Source of the DNA: Streptomyces humidus
GTDB taxonomy: Bacteria > Actinomycetota > Actinomycetes > Streptomycetales > Streptomycetaceae
Direction: 5' to 3'
NCBI RefSeq assembly: GCF_014649655.1
Contig: NZ_BMTL01000014.1
Span: 124,001 to 188,000 of the forward strand
Length of the DNA: 64,000 nucleotides
Below, one piece after another: positions 33,957-43,289 of the stretch (position 1 is the first letter of the stretch; the number at the start of each line of letters is the position of its first letter). The notes under the pieces are model-generated. The model did not search any database. It worked only from the letters and a program-made list of their open reading frames with translations, and was not told the origin of the DNA. Position numbers and translations under genes: made by a program.

Positions 33957-35144
33957 GGGGGAAGGCTAGGCCGCCGCGACCGTGCCGAAGCCGCTGCGAG
34001 CACGGACGTCAGCGTTTCGTCATGTGTTGCGGTCCGTGGTGTGGTTCCCGCCGGCCGGCGGCCGGATCACGGCCGGCCACGAGTCCGTGACCGGCCGGTC
34101 GGCGGACGGGTCCGCCGCCCGCCGTGTGCGACGTCCGCGGCGGCTGCCGCTTCGAGGTGGTGCTGCCCGTGGCAGCTTCAATGACACAGGCAGCACCACC
34201 GGTCCTGCGCGGTCCTACGCGTCCGGCGCTCCGGCCGGCGCGAACTCCCGCAAGCTTTCCGCGAAACCGGCTGTGGGCGCCTCGCCGGTGTCGTGGGCCG
34301 CGAACGCGCCCACCGGGACCGGCTGGCCCCCCGCCTCCGCGTCCGCGGCGTCCCGCACCCCGCACACGCCACGCACCTCGCGCACGACGGACTCGTCCTC
34401 GCGCGCTCGAAGCGCCCCGACGACAGGAGAACCGATGAGCCCGGCGTCGCCGGCGACCAGTGCACGCATGCGACCACCGTAGGGCGGTCACCCGCCCCAG
34501 GGAGGGGCCGGGCCCACCGCGTCACGACTTCGTAAGACTCGGCCCCTGACGAGGAGATGGACCCGGGATACGTCGCCGAGCAGCTCACCAGCGGATTCGC
34601 CCTGCTCGTGGCACGCGCCTTGCATGAGGCTGACCTGTGGAAATAGCCTCTGCTGAAGCCGGTGGAGGGTGACCGGCCCGGGAAAGGTCCGGATCATGGT
34701 CGGAGGCGTGCTCCGGCCGGTGTCCGCAGTCCGCTTGGGTACGAGGCCCCAGTCCGGAACCTCCACCGATTCCGGAGCGGTTCAGTGCATGATGTCGGCC
34801 TCCTGGTGCTGGCGCTGTCAGCGAGTTGCGCGGCACGCGCAGCGTGGTTCAACGCTCACGCCGCCGCGGCGGGCGCGAGACGCGCCGACAGGGGCCGACT
34901 GTCCGACGAACCCGGCCTGCGCAACGGGCCGTCGGGCGCGCTTCGGGTGATGCCGCCTCCGGCACGCGGGAGAGCCGGCCGATGGACCGGCGCGCCGACA
35001 GGGGGCGCGACGGGCGGGTGGCCGCGACGGACGGGAGAGGCCCGGTCGTGATGCCTGCACGGGTCCGCGAGTTCCAGCAGGCCCCAGGGCCGCGCGGTTC
35101 TCGGCGGACTTGTCCAGCCTCCGTTCCGCACCGGGAAAGTCGAT
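33957..35144. other. Long intergenic region with a relic
   Basis: About 1.2 kb. It contains one SDR-like fragment (34215-34469, minus). A 29-codon plus-strand frame (34557-34646, ATG with GAGGAG before it, MDPGYVAEQLTSGFALLVAR and nine more residues) is too short to support. The rest shows only Arg/Pro/Gly-rich open frames and no clear RNA or repeat. Confidence 0.45.
34215..34469 (-). pseudogene. N-terminal fragment of an NAD-dependent epimerase/dehydratase (SDR)
   Basis: From ATG 34469 the frame reads MRALVAGDAGLIGSPVVGAL, then RAREDESVV. This is close to the Rossmann start of extended SDRs (TGGAGFIGSHV) but with G-to-D, F-to-L and H-to-P changes. The frame ends after 84 residues without the YxxxK catalytic motif or any later domain. 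I read it as a 3'-truncated, degraded relic. Confidence is limited because the fragment is short. Confidence 0.5.
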
Positions 35145-36824
35145 ATGTCCGTACAGTCCTCCACCCTGCCGGCCCTCGCCGCACGGCAACCCCCGCCGCC
35201 GGCGCTGCGCCCCGGACGCAGGTCGCTTGTACCGGCGAGGTACCGCGTACCGCTGTTCGCCGTCGCCGCTGTCCTCCCGCTGTACTGGGGGTGGGGTGCC
35301 TTTCTCGCGACGGGCGGCGGTGACCTCGCCGCGCAGTACGCGTGGGCTGGGTTCGTGGGGAGGCACCCGGACACGCCGTACGGGCTCTTCTGGTTCGGCG
35401 GGACCCACACCGTCAACTACAGCGTCATCTCGCCGCACTTGATGGCACTCTTCGGGGTCCGTGCCGTCTCCGTGCTGTCCGGGGTCAGTGCCACCTGGAT
35501 GCTGGCCGTGCTCCTGGAGCGCACCGTCGCGCGTGTGTCGCTGTTGCCCGCGCTGGTCGGGGCGCTGGCCCTCTGGTACAACGTCGTGCTCGGCCGCACC
35601 ACCTTCGCCCTGGGCCTGGCCTTCGCCCTCGCGGGCCTGCTCGCCGTGGCCGGCCGCGCGCCCCGGCCCGCCCGGCTCGCCGCCGCCGCGTCCGGGACGC
35701 TGCTCGCGACCATGGGCAGCCCGGTGGCCGGGCTCTTCCTGCTGGTGGCGGGCGCCGGATATCTGGCCACCCGCCAGTACGGCAAGTGTCTCGCCCTGGT
35801 TCTCCCGCCGGTCGCCGTCGTCGGCCTGACGACAGTGCTGTTCCCCTTCCAGGGCGAACAGCCCATGGCCGCGGGCCGCATGATCCTGCCCGTGCTGATG
35901 GCCGCCGCCGTGGTGTGGGCGTCCCCCCGGGAGTGGCGGGTGGTGCGGGCGGGCAGCGCCCTGTATGCCGCCGGGGTCGTCCTGACCTGGCTGGTCCCCT
36001 CGCCGATCGGCAACAACGTGGAGCGGCTCGCCCTGCTCTTCGCCCCCGCCGTGCTGCTCGCGGCCGCGCTGCACCGTCGCTCCCGGGGATTCCGCGACGG
36101 CGTCCGCCGCACCCATGTGCGCGCGATGGCCGTGGTCACCGCCCTCTCCGTCTCCTATCTCTGCGTCACGTCGCTGATGCATCTGCGCAGCCCGGACCCC
36201 GTTCCGGGCTGGGTCACGCACACCGACGGAGTGCTGGCCGCGCTCGCCCGGCTGGGCGCGGACCGCGGCCGGGTCGAACTGCCCACGGATCGCGACCATC
36301 GCGGGGCCACCCTCCTCGGCCCGCACGTCGAACTGATGCGGGGCTGGAACCAGCAGTTGGACGTGGAACGGGGGCGTCTGTTCTACGAGGGCAACCTCGA
36401 CGGGCCGCGCTACCACGCCTGGCTGCGCCACTGGGCGGTGGGCTACGTCGTCCTGCACGACGGCACGCCCGACCGGTCTGCGGAGCGCGAGACCGCTCTG
36501 ATCAAGGAGGGGCAGCCCTGGCTGAAGCTTGTCTGGCAGGACCGTCACTGGAAGATCTACCGGGTCCGCGACAGCCTGCCGCTGGCCTCCGCCCCGGCCG
36601 AGCCGCAGCACGCGGGAGAGGCGGAGCTGACGCTGAGGATGCCCCGCGCCGGGACGAGCACCGTGCGGATCGAGTACTCGCCGTGGCTGCGGGCCGAGGG
36701 CGCGTGCCTCAGCGCGGACGGCCCGTGGACCCGGCTGACCGTGCCCCGGGCGGGCGTGTACCGGCTGACCTCGGACTACGCCGGAGGACCCGTCGACGAG
36801 CGCGGCTGCTGGCTGGACGGCTGA
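35145..36824 (+). CDS. Large polytopic membrane protein with extracytoplasmic C-terminal domain
   Basis: Protein of 559 residues with about ten hydrophobic helices between residues 35 and 345 (PLFAVAAVLPLYWGWGAF, LVGALALWYNVVLGRTTFALGLAFALAGLLAVA, MILPVLMAAAVVWAS) and a soluble C-terminal 200 residues (VTHTDGVLAALARLGADRG, GPRYHAWLRHWAVGYVVLHDG, ending RGCWLDG). The arrangement is that of GT-C-type glycosyltransferase or arabinosyl/mannosyl-transferase-like membrane proteins, with the soluble part outside the cell. No catalytic motif could be assigned. The ATG at 35145 lacks a strong ribosome site; a downstream start is possible. It precedes a 940-bp gene-poor region. Confidence 0.75.
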   Translation: MSVQSSTLPALAARQPPPPALRPGRRSLVPARYRVPLFAVAAVLPLYWGWGAFLATGGGDLAAQYAWAGFVGRHPDTPYGLFWFGGTHTVNYSVISPHLMALFGVRAVSVLSGVSATWMLAVLLERTVARVSLLPALVGALALWYNVVLGRTTFALGLAFALAGLLAVAGRAPRPARLAAAASGTLLATMGSPVAGLFLLVAGAGYLATRQYGKCLALVLPPVAVVGLTTVLFPFQGEQPMAAGRMILPVLMAAAVVWASPREWRVVRAGSALYAAGVVLTWLVPSPIGNNVERLALLFAPAVLLAAALHRRSRGFRDGVRRTHVRAMAVVTALSVSYLCVTSLMHLRSPDPVPGWVTHTDGVLAALARLGADRGRVELPTDRDHRGATLLGPHVELMRGWNQQLDVERGRLFYEGNLDGPRYHAWLRHWAVGYVVLHDGTPDRSAERETALIKEGQPWLKLVWQDRHWKIYRVRDSLPLASAPAEPQHAGEAELTLRMPRAGTSTVRIEYSPWLRAEGACLSADGPWTRLTVPRAGVYRLTSDYAGGPVDERGCWLDG

Positions 36825-37216
36825 GGGATCTCGCCTCCGCCGGGTGCGCCTCCCACGGAGACGGGCTTCTTCCCGCGGGCGGCGGACGCTCAGGTACCGC
36901 GCCGCCCCGATCGGGACGTGGCGGCCCCGGACCGCATGGCCACCCGACGCCGGCCGTGGCCGGTGCGCTCCGGACGGCGGGGCGTTCCGGCCCGCGCACG
37001 CCCCGGCGGTGCGGCCCTCTTCCGGGGCCTCGTGAAGAACGGCGCCGTCGGTGGGGCGGACGAAGGGACGACTGCCGGAGGCCGATGGACCCGCCGGCCG
37101 CGGTGCCGGCCCGCCCGAGTGCCCTGAGCCGTGGGTGACGGCGTCGGGCTGACGAGGGCTCACGCGTTCCGCGTCTCACCTCGAACCGGGGCACGTGGAG
37201 CGAACCGCTTCCACGC

Positions 37217-37224
37217 AAGCGCTT
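37217..37224. promoter_or_regulatory. LacI-type operator-like palindrome AAGCGCTT
   Basis: The perfect 8-bp palindrome AAGCGCTT in the context CGCAAGCGCTTCG, with a related half-site CGCTTCC just before. LacI-family operators usually have this central CG. It lies about 540 bases upstream of the first enzyme gene. Confidence 0.35.
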
Positions 37225-37531
37225 CGACGGGATGCTACGACCGGGGAACTGCGGGGTCAATGCCGCTCCGGACGGCGGAGGCGACGCAGACGCGCGGGCC
37301 GAGCTACCGCCGCCGCGGCCGACGCCTTCCGGACCTGCGGCGCTCCGACCGGGGTCGGCGGTTGCATCCCAGCTCAGCTGTGTGATGGACAGTCACCCGG
37401 CGGCCGGGCCCGGCCGCCGGACACCGGCACGGCGGGAGGATCCGCGGCCGTGGGGCTGCCCGCGACCCCCGAGTTGTTCGAGCGTGCGAACCGGCCCCGA
37501 GGCGCGGGAACAAGCCGTCGAACCGATTCCG

Positions 37532-37545
37532 CGACAACGTTCACA
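37532..37545. promoter_or_regulatory. AACGTT-centred operator-like site
   Basis: CGACAACGTTCACA around the palindrome AACGTT (37536-37541), about 23 bases upstream of the TTGACA element. The same core recurs in the 14-bp palindrome upstream of the third enzyme gene. Confidence 0.4.
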
Positions 37546-37563
37546 GCGGAGGCTTCCGCACCC

Positions 37564-37592
37564 TTGACAGCCCGAGCGGCCGGGAGCACCGT
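37564..37592 (+). promoter_or_regulatory. Candidate sigma-70-like promoter of the enzyme cluster
   Basis: TTGACA at 37564-37569, 17 bases, then CACCGT at 37587-37592 (matching -10 at positions 2 and 6). It lies 170 bases upstream of the start codon. The -10 is weak. Confidence 0.4.
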
Positions 37593-37765
37593 CTCCCCCC
37601 GAAACCTCTCTGCAATCTCGCGGACGAAGCCCCATCGCACCCCGAACGGCTCCAAGCACCCTGAACGGCCCCAGCCCGTGGCCGGGTCACCCCGGCCACG
37701 GGCGCCGCACGGGGCACAGGCACCCGCCCCGACAGACCCCCATGCGCCACGACCGGAGGATGACG

Positions 37766-40216
37766 ATGTCCAGAGCCGCAGTGCTCCGCGGCGTGTGGGC
37801 CGCCCCCTTGGCTCTGCTCGCCCTGCTCTCCCAGAGCCTGACCACGGCCGGGGCCGCGGTCGCCGTGCCCGCGGCGCGCCAGGCGTCGGCCGTCGCCCTG
37901 TACGTGGCTCCGGGTGCGGCTCCCGGCGGGAACGGCAGCGCTGAGCAGCCGTTCGCGACGATCGACCAGGCGCGGCAGCCCGCGCACCGGCTCTCGAGCG
38001 ACGCGGACGTCGTGGTCCACCTGGCCGGCGGCACCTACCGGCTGTCCGAGCCGCTGGTCTTCGGCTCCGGTGACGGCGGCCAGAACGGCCACACCATCAC
38101 CTACCAGGCCGTGTCCGGACAGCAGCCGGTGGTGAGCGGGGCCCAGCAGTTATCCGGTTGGCAGGTTCATGATCAGAACAGCAATATCTGGTCGGTCCAC
38201 GTCGGCTCCGGCGTGAACACACGCCAGCTGTACGTGAACGGCAAGGGAGCACCGCGGGCGGCGATCCAGGTGCCCCGATCCGGCTTCACCTTCACGCAGA
38301 CCGGCCTGACCGTGAAAGACTCCTCCCTCGACTACCTGGCCGGTCTTTCGGACCAGAGCCACATGGAAGTCGAGAGCCTGAACTCGTTCACCGACCGCTA
38401 TGCGCCGGTTCAGTCGATCAGCGGCAGAACCATCACCATGCGCCAGCCCGCGTGGAACAACAACTCCTGGGGCTACGACACCGTCAACGCGCCGTTCGCC
38501 GGCGGGACCATGTACCTGGAGAACAACTACGCCTTCCTGAAGCAGGCCGGACAGTGGTATCTCGACTCGCCCGCCGGCGAGCTGTACTACCGGGCCCAGC
38601 CGGGCCAGAACCCGAACGGTCTCGACATCCAACTGCCCCGGCTGCAGAGCCTGCTCGGCATCAGCGGCAGCTACGGCTCGCCGGCGACCGGCCTGGCGTT
38701 CACCGGCATCCGGTTCACGGGCACCTCCTGGCTCGGCCCGAGCGGACCCGACGGCTACGCGGACCAGCAGAGCGGTGCGCACCTCACCGGCGCCTACGCG
38801 ATGCCCGCCAACTGGCTGAGCACCTGCAAGTCGGGGTGCGCGCAGTTCGAGGCCACCCGCAACCACTGGGCGCAGATGCCCGCGGCCGTACAGGTCTCCG
38901 CCGCCACCGGCATCACGTTCTCCGGCGACACGTTCTCCGGACTGGGGCAGGCCGGACTGGGCGTCGGCAACGACGGCGTCGCCACGGCGTCCGGCACCGG
39001 ACTCGGCGCGCGCGACATCACCGTCACCGGCAACACGTTCACCGACATCGCCGGCAGCGGCATCCAGATCGGCGGTATCCAGCCGGACGCGCACCACCCC
39101 GGCAACCCGCAGATGACCGACCAGAACATCGTCGTCAGCGACAACCGGGTCAGCGGGGTGGGCACCGACTACAAGGAGACGGCGGGCATCCTGTCCACCT
39201 ACGTCACGGGCGCGACGATCACTCACAACCAGTGCGACCACCTGCCCTACGACGGGATCGACATCGGCTGGGGCTGGGGCGTCAACGACCCGGGCGGCAG
39301 TCAGGACTACGTCAAAAGGGGGACGTACGCCTATCAGCCCGTCTACAGCACACCCACGACCCTGAAGAACAACACCGTCTCCCACAACCTGGTGTTCGAC
39401 ACCAAGAAGGCGATGTTCGACGGCGGCAGCATCTACAGCCTGTCGGCGAGCCCCGGCTCGGTGATCTCGGACAACTACATGTACGGCAACAACCACACCA
39501 CCGCGCTGTACCTCGACGAGGGCTCCCGGTACCTGACGGTGGCCCGCAACGTGGTGCAGGACGCCGGCAACTGGGCGCTCACCAACGCCAACGGCGACAA
39601 CCACACCGACGACAGCACCTTCTCCGGCAACTGGTACAACGGCGGCAACACGTACGTGGCCACCGGACCTCCGCACAACAACGTCCTCAGCGGCAACGTC
39701 CTGGTCGGCGGCGCCAACTGGCCGCAGGGCGCGCAACAGGTCATCCAGCAGGCGGGCGTCCGCACACCGGGCGACGGCGACGGCTTCCCCACCGGCTTCC
39801 ACCAGCTGGTGATCGGCAGCGACAGCCTGTGCCTGGACGTGTCCGGCGGTTCCGCGAACGCCGGCGCCGCGATCGACCAGTGGACCTGCAACGGGCAGAG
39901 TCACCAGCAGTTCGAGTTCGTGCCGTCCTCGGGTGGTTACGGGCAGCTGCGGGCGCAGCACTCCGGGCAGGCCGTGGCGGTGGCGGGCGGCTCCAAGAGC
40001 GCCGGCACACCCGACATCGTCCAGCAGGCCCCGGACGGAGCAGCCGCCGCCCTGTGGCTGCCCGTACGCCAGCCGGACGGCTCGTACTCCTTCCAGAACA
40101 AGAACAGCGGCCTGTGCCTCGACGTCTACGGCGGCAGCGGCAGCCCCGGCCAGCAACTCGACCAGTGGCCCTGCAAGAACACGGCAGGCAGCAACCAGGA
40201 CTTCACCCCCCGCTGA
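37766..40216 (+). CDS. Secreted beta-helix carbohydrate hydrolase (GH141-like) with R-type lectin domain
   Basis: Exported enzyme of 816 residues. The ATG at 37766 is chosen because GGAGG lies six bases before it; an ATG two codons earlier overlaps that site. A signal peptide (about 1-32) is followed by YVAPGAAPGGNGSAEQPFAT, typical of GH141/GH120-type beta-helix enzymes, then many beta-helix coils (NTFTDIAGSGIQIGG, NIVVSDNRVSGVG, NNTVSHNLVFDT, SVISDNYMYGNNHT). The C-terminal about 145 residues are a ricin-type beta-trefoil (LCLDVSGGSANAGAAIDQW, SGLCLDVYGGSGSPGQQLDQW). It would hydrolyse a glycosidic bond in a plant polymer; the exact linkage is not known. First of eight co-directional enzymes. 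Confidence 0.82.
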   Translation: MSRAAVLRGVWAAPLALLALLSQSLTTAGAAVAVPAARQASAVALYVAPGAAPGGNGSAEQPFATIDQARQPAHRLSSDADVVVHLAGGTYRLSEPLVFGSGDGGQNGHTITYQAVSGQQPVVSGAQQLSGWQVHDQNSNIWSVHVGSGVNTRQLYVNGKGAPRAAIQVPRSGFTFTQTGLTVKDSSLDYLAGLSDQSHMEVESLNSFTDRYAPVQSISGRTITMRQPAWNNNSWGYDTVNAPFAGGTMYLENNYAFLKQAGQWYLDSPAGELYYRAQPGQNPNGLDIQLPRLQSLLGISGSYGSPATGLAFTGIRFTGTSWLGPSGPDGYADQQSGAHLTGAYAMPANWLSTCKSGCAQFEATRNHWAQMPAAVQVSAATGITFSGDTFSGLGQAGLGVGNDGVATASGTGLGARDITVTGNTFTDIAGSGIQIGGIQPDAHHPGNPQMTDQNIVVSDNRVSGVGTDYKETAGILSTYVTGATITHNQCDHLPYDGIDIGWGWGVNDPGGSQDYVKRGTYAYQPVYSTPTTLKNNTVSHNLVFDTKKAMFDGGSIYSLSASPGSVISDNYMYGNNHTTALYLDEGSRYLTVARNVVQDAGNWALTNANGDNHTDDSTFSGNWYNGGNTYVATGPPHNNVLSGNVLVGGANWPQGAQQVIQQAGVRTPGDGDGFPTGFHQLVIGSDSLCLDVSGGSANAGAAIDQWTCNGQSHQQFEFVPSSGGYGQLRAQHSGQAVAVAGGSKSAGTPDIVQQAPDGAAAALWLPVRQPDGSYSFQNKNSGLCLDVYGGSGSPGQQLDQWPCKNTAGSNQDFTPR
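39860..39900. repeat. 41-bp identical repeat within lectin module, copy 1
   Basis: Identical to 46624-46664 in the GH39-like gene. It encodes AGAAIDQWTCNGQ in both. It lies inside two lectin modules that look highly similar throughout at the protein level. Confidence 0.85.
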
Positions 40217-40270
40217 CCGGTCCACGCACCGTTCGCCCCGCCCACTGTCCCCCACCGGTGAGGAACCCCG

Positions 40271-41404
40271 ATGAAGCTGATGAAGAAGCGCCTTGCACTC
40301 CTGTCCGCCGCGCTGACGACCGTGCTCGGTGCGGGCGCCGCACTGCCCGCGGCGGCCGACTCCGGCGCGCGGCCCCCGTCCGCCGCCGCGCCGGCCGCCC
40401 TGCGGGTGATGCCGTTGGGCGACTCGATCACCTGGGGCGTCGGCAGCCAGTCCGGAAACAGTTACCGGAGCTTTCTGTGGAACCAGCTGTCGGCCGACGG
40501 GCACGCCCTGGACTTCGTCGGCTCGGGCCGCAACGGAACCATGTCCGACCCGGACAACGAAGGCCACTCCGGCTGGCGGATCGACCAGATCGCGGGTATC
40601 GCCGACTCCGTGCTGGCCCGTCACCGCCCGAACGTGGTCACCCTGGAGATCGGCACCAACGACCTCAACGGCAACTACCAGATCCCGACCGCCCCCGACC
40701 GGCTCCGCTCGCTCATCGACCAGATCACCCGCGCCGTCCCCGACGCGACCGTCCTCGTCGGCACCGTGATCGTCTCCACCAGCGGGACCGAGGAGGCCAA
40801 CCGGCCGGCGTTCAACGCCAAGCTGCCCGGCATCGTCCAGGCCCAGCAGGCCGCCGGCAAGCACGTACGCCTGGTGGACATGGGCGCGCTGACCGCCGCG
40901 GACCTGTCCGACGCCCTGCACCCCAACGACAACGGCTTCCGCAAGATGGCGGACGCCTTCCACGCCGGGGTCCGGGCCGCGGAGGCGGCGGGCTGGATCG
41001 ACCCGCCGGCCTCCACGGGCGGACAGGTGCGCTCCGGAATCGCGGGGAAGTGCCTCGACGTCAACGGCGGCAGCAGCGTCAACGGGACCGCCGTGGACAT
41101 CTCGTCCTGCAACGGCTCCGCCGCGCAGCAGTGGTCCGCGCGTTCCGACGGCACCCTGCGGGCCCTGGGGAAGTGCCTCGACGTCGCGGGCCGGGGCACT
41201 GCCAACGGCACCAAGATCCAGATCTGGGACTGCAGCGGCGCGACCAACCAGCAGTGGCAGGCCTTCAACGGGGGCTACCGCAACCCGGTCTCCGGCCGCT
41301 GCCTCGACGACCCCGGCGCGTCCACCGCCGACGGCACGCAACTGGTCCTGTGGGACTGCAACGGCGCCGCCAACCAGCAGTGGACCGCTCTGCCGGTCAC
41401 CTGA
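40271..41404 (+). CDS. Secreted SGNH/GDSL esterase (CE3-like) with R-type lectin domain
   Basis: Exported esterase of 377 residues. A signal peptide (1-29) is followed by an SGNH catalytic domain (about 42-235): block I VMPLGDSITWG (Ser52), the EGHSGWRIDQI segment typical of CE3 acetyl-xylan esterases, block III GTNDLNG and block V DALHPNDNGF (Asp/His). A short Pro/Ser linker leads to a beta-trefoil lectin domain (about 250-377) with repeats GKCLDVNGGSSVNGTAVDI, GKCLDVAGRGTANGTKIQIW and GRCLDDPGASTADGTQLVLW. It would remove O-acetyl groups from a glycan. It starts 54 bases after the beta-helix enzyme and probably shares its transcript. Confidence 0.88.
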   Translation: MKLMKKRLALLSAALTTVLGAGAALPAAADSGARPPSAAAPAALRVMPLGDSITWGVGSQSGNSYRSFLWNQLSADGHALDFVGSGRNGTMSDPDNEGHSGWRIDQIAGIADSVLARHRPNVVTLEIGTNDLNGNYQIPTAPDRLRSLIDQITRAVPDATVLVGTVIVSTSGTEEANRPAFNAKLPGIVQAQQAAGKHVRLVDMGALTAADLSDALHPNDNGFRKMADAFHAGVRAAEAAGWIDPPASTGGQVRSGIAGKCLDVNGGSSVNGTAVDISSCNGSAAQQWSARSDGTLRALGKCLDVAGRGTANGTKIQIWDCSGATNQQWQAFNGGYRNPVSGRCLDDPGASTADGTQLVLWDCNGAANQQWTALPVT

Positions 41405-41458
41405 GCCCGGGTCCCGAACCTCGGGCGAGCTGATCGGCGCCCGCCCAGCGCCCTCGCC

Positions 41459-41472
41459 CCGGAACGTTCCGG
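41459..41472. promoter_or_regulatory. 14-bp perfect palindrome with AACGTT core
   Basis: CCGGAACGTTCCGG, fully symmetric, in the 336-bp gap before the GH54 gene. Its centre AACGTT is the same as in the site near 37536. A LacI-family operator is the likely reading. Confidence 0.5.
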
Positions 41473-41601
41473 AGGACGGGAACGAACACCCGCGCCCGGC
41501 ACGGCGGCCGTCGCCGGACGCGGGTTCCGGCATGCCCGCACGGCGATCCGGCCCGCAAATACATGGGATGGATCGCGTTCCGATCGAGGGTGGTGCGTGT
41601 A

Positions 41602-41650
41602 TTGACACGCTCAGAGGCCTGTGGAATCACTATGGACATGGGATGTCTAT
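41602..41650 (+). promoter_or_regulatory. TTGACA element followed by an 8-bp inverted repeat
   Basis: TTGACA at 41602-41607, then ATGGACAT (41632-41639), GGG, ATGTCTAT (41643-41650): a 7-of-8 inverted repeat. ACATGGGATG also occurs at 41561-41570 and 41636-41645. This looks like a regulated second promoter; the -10 is not clear. Confidence 0.35.
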
Positions 41651-41740
41651 GAGTTCCCTGTAGGTGATCTCGGGCACCCTGCCCCCTCGCACAGGCACGC
41701 GCTCTCTGTCCCCGTTCCCCCCACGCATCCGAGGAACAGA

Positions 41741-43249
41741 ATGCAGCCTTCATCCGTTTCGCCCCGGAGCCCCGCAGTTCGAGGAGCACGCTTACCGGCG
41801 GCTGCCGTCATGTGTGTGATGGCGCTGCTGGCCATGGTGTCGGCTTCGGTGCCCGCCTGGTCGGCGGCGGCGGCGCCGACGGCGCCCCTGGTGAGCTCGG
41901 CGTCGGGACGATGCCTGGACGTCGTGGGAAACACCGACACGCCGGGAACGGCGTTGGACATCTGGGACTGCAACGGCCAGGCCAACCAGGCGTTCGAGGT
42001 CACGTCGGCGGGTGAGCTGAGGACGATGAGCGGCACCCGCTGCGTGGACGCCTACGACGACCGGACCGCTCCGGGAGCCCCGGCGGTCATCCGGTCGTGC
42101 GACGGGCGGGCGACCCAGGTGTGGCGGCAGAACTCCGACGGGATCGTCACCGGTGTCCGGTCCGGATTCTGTCTCGACGTCAACGGGGCGGGCACGGCCA
42201 ACGGCACGGCGGTCATCCTGTGGACCTGCACCGGCCGGAGCAACCAGAAGTGGAGCACGCAGACGACTCCGCCTCCGGCCGGCGGATCGGGTCCGTGCGA
42301 CCTCTACTCCGCGGGCGGCACGCCGTGCGTGGCCGCGCACAGCACGGTCCGGGCACTCTTCGGTTCGTACAGCGGCAACCTGTACCAGGTCAGGCGCTCC
42401 TCGGACAACGCGACCAGGGGCATCGGCGTCCTGGCGGCCGGCGGCTTCGCCGACGCGGCGGCACAGGACTCCTTCTGCGCGGGCACCTCGTGCGTGATCA
42501 CGGGCGTCTACGACCAGTCCGGACACGGCAACGACCTGTGGTACCAGGGGTCGGCCCAGGTCCCAGGGTCGAGTCAGAGCAGCCCCGCGAAGGCGACCTC
42601 CGAGTCGCTGACCGCCGGGGGCGCAAAGGCGTACTCGCTCTACATCAATCCCGGCAACAGCTACTGGCGCGACGGTCACCTGACGGGCGTGCCGACCGGC
42701 GCCGCGCCCGAAGGGGCGTACATGGTCACCAGCGGCACCCACGTCAACAGCGGCTGCTGCTTCGACTACGGCAACAGCGAGACGACTCGGAAGGCCGACG
42801 CCGCCGGGGCGATGGACGCCATCAACTTCGGCACCGAGTGCTGGTTCGGCGGCTGCGCCGGCAACGGTCCCTGGGTGCAGGCCGATCTCGAGTGGGGCCT
42901 GTACTCCGGCGGCAGCCAGTCCTGGAACCCCGGACAGCGGGCCTTCGCCGGCAAGTTCGTCACCGCGATGCTGAAGAACAACGGGACGTCGAGATTCGCC
43001 CTCAAGGGCGGCAACGCGCAGTCCGGCGGTCTGACCACCCTGTGGGACGGCGGCCTCCCCAACGGATACAGCCCCATGAAGAAACAGGGAGCCATCGTCC
43101 TCGGGAGCGGCGGCGACTGCTGCAAGCCCGGCGGCGGCGCCAACCTGAGCGCCGGCACCTTCTACGAAGGAGCGATGGTCGCCGGCTACCCCTCCGACGC
43201 GACCGACGCCGCGGTGCAGGCGAACATCACCGCGGCGGGCTACCGCTGA
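41741..43249 (+). CDS. GH54 alpha-L-arabinofuranosidase with N-terminal R-type lectin domain
   Basis: Exported enzyme of 502 residues from ATG 41741 (GAGGAAC upstream). The signal peptide ends at about SAAAAP (residue 46). A beta-trefoil (about 47-178) contains GRCLDVVGNTDTPGTALDIW and FCLDVNGAGTANGTAVILW. The catalytic part (about 185-502) begins GPCDLYSAGGTPCVAAHSTV, the hallmark of fungal AbfB-type GH54, with paired cysteines (CAGTSCVI), a GCCFDYGNSET motif carrying the likely nucleophile Glu, and NGPWVQADLEWGLY carrying the likely acid/base Asp. The usual C-terminal CBM42 is missing and the lectin domain is placed at the N-terminus instead. It would release terminal arabinofuranose. Confidence 0.9.
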   Translation: MQPSSVSPRSPAVRGARLPAAAVMCVMALLAMVSASVPAWSAAAAPTAPLVSSASGRCLDVVGNTDTPGTALDIWDCNGQANQAFEVTSAGELRTMSGTRCVDAYDDRTAPGAPAVIRSCDGRATQVWRQNSDGIVTGVRSGFCLDVNGAGTANGTAVILWTCTGRSNQKWSTQTTPPPAGGSGPCDLYSAGGTPCVAAHSTVRALFGSYSGNLYQVRRSSDNATRGIGVLAAGGFADAAAQDSFCAGTSCVITGVYDQSGHGNDLWYQGSAQVPGSSQSSPAKATSESLTAGGAKAYSLYINPGNSYWRDGHLTGVPTGAAPEGAYMVTSGTHVNSGCCFDYGNSETTRKADAAGAMDAINFGTECWFGGCAGNGPWVQADLEWGLYSGGSQSWNPGQRAFAGKFVTAMLKNNGTSRFALKGGNAQSGGLTTLWDGGLPNGYSPMKKQGAIVLGSGGDCCKPGGGANLSAGTFYEGAMVAGYPSDATDAAVQANITAAGYR

Positions 43250-43289
43250 GCTCCCTTTCCCTCCAACTCGGCTCAGGAGTCGATGACTT

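Larger units (their letters stand above)
36825..37765. other. Long non-coding leader of the lectin-enzyme cluster
   Basis: About 940 bases without a supported gene. It has a central AAGCGCTT palindrome (37217-37224), an AACGTT palindrome (37536-37541) and a TTGACA promoter-like element (37564-37592). Open frames here give low-complexity, non-coding-like translations. Confidence 0.5.

Noticed and set aside
38150..41608. 1152-codon minus-strand frame opposite the first two enzymes
   Set aside because: Low-complexity Val/Gly/Arg sequence; the plus strand carries lectin and SGNH motifs.
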